This document shows, in pieces, positions 57,540-64,000 of a stretch of DNA of 64,000 nt. The stretch comes from Tetrastigma voinierianum (Eukaryota > Streptophyta > Magnoliopsida > Vitales > Vitaceae): contig JAEQBH010004672.1 of the NCBI GenBank assembly GCA_016808115.1, forward strand, positions 27,531 to 91,530. The letters are read 5' to 3'. A program made the translations under genes and the position numbers. The stretch's first letter is position 1. Every line of letters begins with the position of its first letter. Below the pieces are notes generated by a model. It saw only the letters and a program-made list of their open reading frames with translations, ran no database searches and had not been told where the DNA came from.

Positions 57540-60050
57540 GTGAACACCGGTGGTCAAGACTCGTGGGAGACCCTTGAAACCTCAAGTACATCTTGAAGTT
57601 TCTCATCATCTAAGCAAATGCGTAATCTTGGAGAGAACTCCTGCAATATATTTTTGATACATTTTTATGGTTTCTGTTAGCCTTTTTTAGTGATTGGTAT
57701 TATTTTTTGTGTTTCGGCTTGGATAATCGATGATAATTTATAAATTTTTATGTGATAATGGATATGGATAAATTTTCCTTTGCTTGAAAAATAAGTTTCT
57801 TCAGAGTATGCATTTTCTTATGGAAACTTCTATTATGATAATCCACCTACATTACTTTATGATATATTACTCAATAGCATAAGAATGTCAGAAAGATCGT
57901 GAATATGAATAGCACCACCGCATTTCAGGTTTCCCGTCTAGAATGGAAATACCTTTGTATTACTCTGGTGGATTAAATTTGAAAAGTTTTCAAGAATCGG
58001 AGTATTTGACAATCTTACAAGAATGCATATGAGGATGTTATAGGCACATCAAATATAAAGAATGAAGAAAAATTATGCAAGATGATACAAAAATTTGCAA
58101 CTTTAGCTAGAATGTATATTGTTACTTTAAAGGATGGGAGCCGATTTATACGACTGGCCGATTTCGAATTGAGGGCAACTAGGTTGAGTCATGTGACATT
58201 CATGTTTTTTGGACAAAACCTAAATGAAATCCTGCCCATCCATCCAAGTGACTCATGCAGCTTGGTTTTGGAATCATTTTTGCCTAGGCTGCATGTATTA
58301 TGCAAACAAAGAGCCCAAACAAACTTTTACCTTTTATACACCAGTTCCTCTTGGCCTGATTTGTAGAAGTCCTATATTCTTGTCCCTGGTTGTTAAGTTC
58401 AAGTCGTTGAATGTCATATATAAAAATGTTTATTCTTTCAGCTGAAAGATGGGGTCTTGGAATGATATTTTTGATTGGCATATCTCGGAGGTCGATTTCG
58501 GGGCAAGAATCCCCTGAAAAGCGTAAATTATCTCAAGGAGTGTAGTAACTTAAGGTGAAATCCCATGATTTAAGAACATACATTGTGCAAGGCCCGCATT
58601 TGATGAAACTTTGTGCCTTTGGCTGGGCATTAAGACTGAATTTAGAGAAGTTTCGAATATTTAAAATGATCTCCTACAGATATAATATGGAGCTCTTCAA
58701 TAATTTTGTTTGGTCAGAATATATCGCTCGTGACTCAAGGATTTGCTTTTGGATGCTTCTTTAATTATGTTTCAAGTTAATGGTTAAACTCTTGAAGATT
58801 GAGCTATGGCGTATATATATATACTGCTTATGCCAGGAAGCTTCTAGCAAGGCACTCTCAATACTTTCGAATATAAATTATCTAACCATAGGCGCTTTTT
58901 CAATATAGTCTCTTTGTTCTTTTGGTCTACATTCATGGTGGATGGAAGAAGTTGTGAGATAGGTTGGTTTAGTTTTCAGACAATTACCTAGTAGTGAAGC
59001 TACTAGTTCAAGTGTTGGTTGAACTGTAAAAGATTTGGTGGATTTGATCTTTTTGTGCTAATAAACTGCATTAATTGTGCTATATAATAGAATGCCATTA
59101 TGGTCAGCTTCTAAAACTGTTATTGTTATCTGAATTTAGTGTTTTTGAGTTATATGTGTATTTTCAAAAGAAAAATAAAAAAAAACATGTTCTTGTATTT
59201 TCCTTATTCTCCCTATTTTCAAAACAAAAACACAAAGCTTTCAAAACTGTAAACAAATAGGCCCTATATTCATCCTGGTCCACATGTAGTCTCCAATGCA
59301 CAAAAGTGGCCAATTCTCCTTTTAGTCACTCATACTGCGAAGCTCATGTTAGTGGTTATTATCTCAAATTTCGCATTGAATAGTATGCCCCACTTTATGG
59401 ATGTTTCTCTGCTCTTTGGCCCTCGCTTTGTGTAAATACTTAATTAAACACTTATTTTATAAGAGTTTATTATAAGGAGAGTTTATGTCATAAGTACTTT
59501 ATTTAATAAACTATTTGTGTTCGATGCATATTTTAAAAATGCATGCATTATTTTAAGGTGTTTGGATGTATTACTACACAAGCACTTATAACAACTAAAT
59601 GACCGAAAAGACCATCATAACACTTATAAATTTGAAGTGCTTAATAAATAAGCACTTGTCATAATTTATAAAAAATTTTAAAAAACTAAAACTAAAAATT
59701 GGATATTATATATATCACAAAACCATTATATAAAATTAAAATAAAGTAAAGATTTGGCATCATACCGAAAAATTTATTAATCAAATGTAATCTCTATTAT
59801 AAAAACTAGCTAATGAACCATTATCTCATTTCATTTTGTTTCATATGCACTAAAGAGATTATAAAACCTAAAATATTATAGGTTTTTTTTCATTAAAATC
59901 TTGGAACTCTTTTTATAAATTGGGACGTGATGTACCATGTGAACTCATAGTTGGTCTGGCGATCGAGACGCAAAGCCTCGGGGCCTTAAAGCGCATGGGA
60001 CACTTGAGGCGCTGGCTTTAAGTGATGCACACCCTACCTAATATAAAATA

Positions 60051-60054
<4 letters not shown>

Positions 60055-60112
<58 letters not shown>
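60055..60112. repeat. (TA)n microsatellite in R copy B
   Basis: About 56 bases of TA with the same flanks as the run at 37602-37661. Confidence 0.95.
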
Positions 60113-60115
<3 letters not shown>

Positions 60116-60259
60116 ACTAAATATTGTCTAAATTTTTTATCTAATAATAAAATATAATAAAGAAAAGAACATTAAACATAAAAAGCAAACATCACTAGTG
60201 CTTCCCATCATTGCAAACATTTCCAAAACAAATAAATCATCATTAATGTTGAAATTATC

Positions 60260-60790
60260 TTTATGACTTCCGGAAGCTAGGAGCTTCCAGAATCGTGCAC
60301 TCCTAGCTTGGATCTAAGACTTGAAAGGAGTTCTTAGTAATCCCTTGTGAAAAGATCGGGCAATTTGTAGAGATGATGTGGGAGGAAAATATGTAACAAG
60401 AACTCCATTGGCAACCTTTTCGTGGACAAAATGATAGTCTAATTCAATATACTTGGATCGAGCATGGAAGACAGGATTTATTGTTATGTGGAGTGCGGTG
60501 AGGTTATCACATAACACTTAAGGAGGTTCATGAATTGGAATACCTATATCACGAAGAAGAAAAGTAAGACAAGTTATTTCTGTAGTACCAGATGCAAGCG
60601 ACCGATATTTAGCCTTAGAACTTGATCTAGAAACTGTGGGTTGGCGCCAGAGGACCAAGAAATACAATGGCTCCTAGAAAAATACAACACCTTAAGTGCT
60701 TCTTTTCTGTGTATGTACTCGCCATCACAGCTCGCCAGCGATCAATTATTCTACATAAAGAGTTTCCAAAATGGAAACATTCACTATTAT
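60260..60790 (-). pseudogene. Ty1/copia RNase H fragment
   Basis: The minus-strand frame 60517-60314 reads LCDNLTALHITINPVFHARSKYIELDYHFVHEKVANGVL, the copia RNase H C-terminal block (CDN.SA..L..NP.FH.R.KHIE.D.HFVR). KAKYRSLASGTTE lies just upstream (60610-60570), and an ADWA...RKST-like piece further up (60750-60690) is shifted between frames. The lineage looks like Ale/Retrofit. No RT is found upstream and no LTR is defined; the fragment interrupts repeat R at about 60241. Confidence 0.85.
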
Positions 60791-61942
60791 TCTTTAGACG
60801 TGTTGACTTCACATTTAGAAGACAACTTTTTATATAGATGACAACCTTATCGTATCTATTTTACTCCTTTTAAGTATACAGTTTTCTTCGCTTTGCATTT
60901 GTTATATGATGTCTCGGTAGTAACCGGTATTAGTCACTATTGAAAATTTCGCTTCATTCTTCATGGTGGTCAGAGCAAGGAAATTCATGGCAAATCCTGA
61001 AACTACTCTTAGCATCCAACCATTCCATCAATGCTCAATTCTCATCTCCATCAAACTCAATGTGTCAAACTACCTTTTATGGCGCTCATAAGTTCTTCCC
61101 CTTATTCGAAGTCTCGGATTAATTCATCATCTCCAAGATAAAAGGGATATATCAAAGGAGATAATGGATACCGAAAGAGAGGAGGCCAATGATCAGTTGA
61201 TACAGACATGGTCTCACAACGTTGGGTCTACTTACATCGTGGCTTTCGACTCACGACAAAAGATGCGAAGGTTTCTATTAGATGGAATGGAGACCGTTTC
61301 TTATGATGTATGGAACTCTAGAAGAGAAGCTTTGATACCATGAAGAATGAAACGAATTTTCAAGGGTGATAATACTAGTTCACTACACCCAAACATCCAT
61401 TATAACCAGAAGAATTATACAAAAGGTAAGAAATAATATACAAAAAGGTAAAAACAAAGATTACAATAAAGATTGCCATCTAGATAAAAGTTGTCCTCTA
61501 GTCTTGAGGGTCAAATACATCTGAAAAGAACACTAGTGGTTGTTTTCCATTTTAGACTTTATTTTCCATGTAGATAATCAGCATCCTTGGCGTATTTCGC
61601 GCCGGCAGATTGCAGGGGCCGGAGTTAACGTGATCCTTGGCCGATCAATGCTGAAATTATCTTTATCGATGAAACTCCTCATTTCCTCACATTGCAAGCA
61701 TCTCGATGCTCAGGATGCAAGAAAAACTCCTATACAGCTAATATATGAATATTATAGAAAAAGTTTCTGGGCATTGTTTGTTGTAGAAGCATGATTTCCA
61801 AAACATGATGTTATTGTTAGCTTATCAAACACGATTGTGCACCTTAAAAATTTCTTTCCGATGGATTTCTTTTTTGCTAATATTTATTTTTGGCTAATTG
61901 TTATGTCACTTTTGTGTTGAAAAAGGAATTTGTTTGATTTTT
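60791..61942. other. unassigned sequence between the copia fragment and repeat R copy C
   Basis: No domain is recognised. TGCTGAAATTATCTTTATCGATG near 61647 resembles TGTTGAAATTATCTTTATGACTT near 60247, so a short direct repeat flanks this 1.4 kb insert and may represent paired LTR or target sequence. Confidence 0.4.
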
Positions 61943-62781
61943 CGAATGTGACGTTAATCACATGTATCTCTGCAGTGGATTCATGATTTACGGCTACCTA
62001 TGCCCCGTGGCTTTTCTTGGAAATGATATATTATGTAAACCAAGATCTTTCAGAGAATGGATATTCTACTGACTAGGAACCAAAGTTGATGGACTCATGC
62101 CACGTATAGGTGAAGGTGCCTATCTTAGATTTTTCTGAACTTACTCCAATTGTTAAGGCCTTCAGGTATGATTTAGATAATGTTGGAGAAAGAAATGGAT
62201 AATGGGTGAACAATGTGAAGTTTCACCTTCAGTCGAATGGCAATTCTCTCGCCATGGGTGTCTTAAGACGAATGAACTGAACTCTAGAAATTATGAAGAT
62301 GGTTGTTTGGCATATGAGGAAAAAAAGGAAAAACTAATGTACGGGCTTGTAATCACAAACTTTTTTTATTTTTTACAAGTACTCACTTGAATTTAGATTG
62401 CATGAGAACAAAGCAGGAGTGCATACATAACAAGGCCCGTATGCATGACTAATGTTTTTTGAATGAATGCGGTTCCAATCAATGTGCCATTGCCTCACCA
62501 TCATCCGACTTGTTTTTGTAGCATGGAACTCAAAGCAAACAAGACTGGCTTCTTAACTTGGTTATGTAATGTTGTCGCCTTCTATATTATATTTACCTCC
62601 CGACAACCCATATTTTCGTGGTTGTTTTTTTTTTTTCAATAATTTTAATGTTGGATAAATTGAAATTGCGGATTTCTTTGTTCCCCTCAAGTGCAAGGAT
62701 GATATGATTGGTATATGATTCCGGGAAAGTAATTCAAATCTCAAAATGTGTGGAAATGACTCTTTATTTAATTTGAATGTG

Positions 62782-62836
<55 letters not shown>

Positions 62837-64000
62837 GTGAACGCCGGTGGTTGAAGACTCGTGGGAGACCTCACAACTCGTGACTTTAAGTTTCTCATCA
62901 TCTAAGCAAGTGTAGGTAATATTGAGAGAACTCAAAATATTTTTAATACATTTTTATGGTTTCGTTAGCCTTTAGGATTAGTATTGTTTTTGTTTCCTGT
63001 TTGGACATTTGAAGATAATTTTATCAATTTTTTAATGTGATAATGGATATGATAAATTTTCTCGCTTTGGAAAATAAGTTTTGTAGTATGAATAGCACCA
63101 CTGCATTTGTGCTTTTGGTCTAGAATGGAAATACTTTGGTATTACTCGGTGGATTAAATTCAAAGTTTTCGCTAATCGGAGTGCTTGACAATCTTACAAG
63201 AGCAAATGCATATGAGATGTTATAGCACAATAAATAGAAAGAATGAATAAAAATTATGCAAGATGATACAAAAATGGTAGTGACTTTAGCTAGAATGGTA
63301 TTGTTACTCTGAAGTGATGGAGCCATTTAATAAGACTCATTGATTTTCAATTGCGCAACTAGGCTGAGTCACGGACACTCATGTTTTTCATAAAACCTAA
63401 TGGAATCCCCATTCCATCTATCCACGTGACTCATGCAGCTTAGTTTGAATCATTTTACTGGCATATCCGAGGTCGATTTCGGGGTAATAACTCAAAAACA
63501 GAATGATTCGTTAGAGTGTAGTAACTTAAGGTGAAATCCCATGATTTAAGAACATACATTGTGCAAGGCCCCGATGATGATACCAGCCTTGTGCTGGCAC
63601 CAGAAAGCCGAATTAGACAAGTTCTGAACATTAAATGATCTTTGCAGGTATCGAAAATGGAGCTCTTTCAATAATCTGTTTGGTCAGGAATATATTGCTC
63701 GCACCTGAAGGGATTTGCTTTGAATACTTCTTAATTATGTTTGCTAATGGTTAAACTCTTGAAGATTGGAGCTTTATGCATGTATATATAAACTCTCCGC
63801 TTATGCCATAGCTTCCAGCCAAGGCACCTCAATACTTTTGAATATAAATTATCTAGCCATAGAAGGCTTTGTCTACTGATAAATTTCTTGTTCTTTTGTC
63901 TAAGAATTCATGGTGGATGTAAGAAGTTGTGAGATAGGTTGGGTTTAGTTTTCATATTATTACCAACTGGGTGAAGCTACTAGTTCAAGTGTTGGTTGAA
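61943..64000. repeat. repeat R, copy C (runs off the right edge)
   Basis: It begins CGAATGTGACGTTAATCACATG and follows copy B from 50393 and then 56668 to about 59017, without the copia insertion. It lacks about 200 bases present in B at 58275-58475. It does not contain the copia pol piece found in A and B, so its left edge marks a true boundary. It continues past base 64000. Confidence 0.85.
62784..62836. repeat. (TA)n microsatellite in R copy C
   Basis: About 53 bases of TA with the same flanks as 29034 and 57469. Confidence 0.95.

Larger units (their letters stand above)
56668..60240. repeat. repeat R, copy B, second part
   Basis: This matches copy A at 28225-29775, 32477-33217 and 36555-37800 without the two insertions present there, and copy C at 62005-64000. 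No coding domain is recognised. It ends at about 60240, where ATCATCATTAATG is followed by copia-related sequence instead of the R continuation CTTCTTATCATC. Confidence 0.85.

Noticed and set aside
58082..58366. 94-codon frame in repeat R copy B
   Set aside because: Copies A and C do not keep the frame because of indels, and no domain is recognised; it is covered as part of repeat R.

Overview
This window looks like nuclear DNA of a flowering plant. It is AT-rich and packed with LTR-retrotransposon remains: a Ty3/gypsy chromovirus, an Athila/Tat-like gypsy family, several Ty1/copia elements and miniature TRIM-like elements. It also has long (TA)n microsatellites and one broken copy of a plant-specific LURP-one-related (LOR) gene. 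I found no intact host gene, rRNA, tRNA or CRISPR array. The species cannot be named from the sequence. Nearly all long reading frames are short pieces of decayed transposon proteins or antisense shadows.

Layout. 1-3535: 3' end of a plus-strand Tekay/Del-like chromovirus (integrase, chromodomain-like tail, polypurine tract, 1.95 kb LTR). It ends directly against a frameshifted minus-strand LOR gene fragment (3540-3930). 4.2-5.1 kb: a short ~181 bp tandem repeat and a tiny TRIM. 5.2-6.5 kb: copia LTR, primer-binding site (PBS) and gag remnant. 6.8-16.0 kb: minus-strand Athila/Tat-like gypsy material (3' LTR piece, 3' noncoding region, gag, then two LTRs in a row). 16.0-21.3 kb: a plus-strand member of the same gypsy family (3' noncoding region, polypurine tract, 2.8 kb LTR, PBS). 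21.6-22.0 kb: a second copy of the 5.2 kb copia LTR.

23.4-64 kb is dominated by a long duplicated segment, called R here. Copy A runs 25.1-37.8 kb, copy B 47.2-60.2 kb and copy C 61.9 kb to the right edge; a deleted piece (D) lies at 38.5-39.25 kb. The copies serve as empty sites for each other's insertions. Copy A carries a gypsy solo LTR (29776-32476) and a 3.3 kb composite of copia pieces bounded by inverted TRIM LTRs (33222-36554), and its left edge holds a tandem LTR-internal-LTR-internal-LTR array (23.4-25.1 kb). Copy B carries a structurally complete but decayed copia element (50453-56662) with a 5 bp target duplication. Between A and B lie a proline-rich degenerate minisatellite (40.6-41.1 kb), a TCGAG-rich hAT-like MITE (43.5-43.9 kb) and a minus-strand copia RT/RNase H remnant (45.3-47.0 kb).

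The most unusual signal is a large array of the CpG palindrome TGTCGCGACA and its deaminated variants. It sits in the U3 part of every LTR of the Athila/Tat-like family, mostly just upstream of a TATA-like box, and I did not see it elsewhere in the window. All elements look non-autonomous or dead, with frames broken mainly by short indels.
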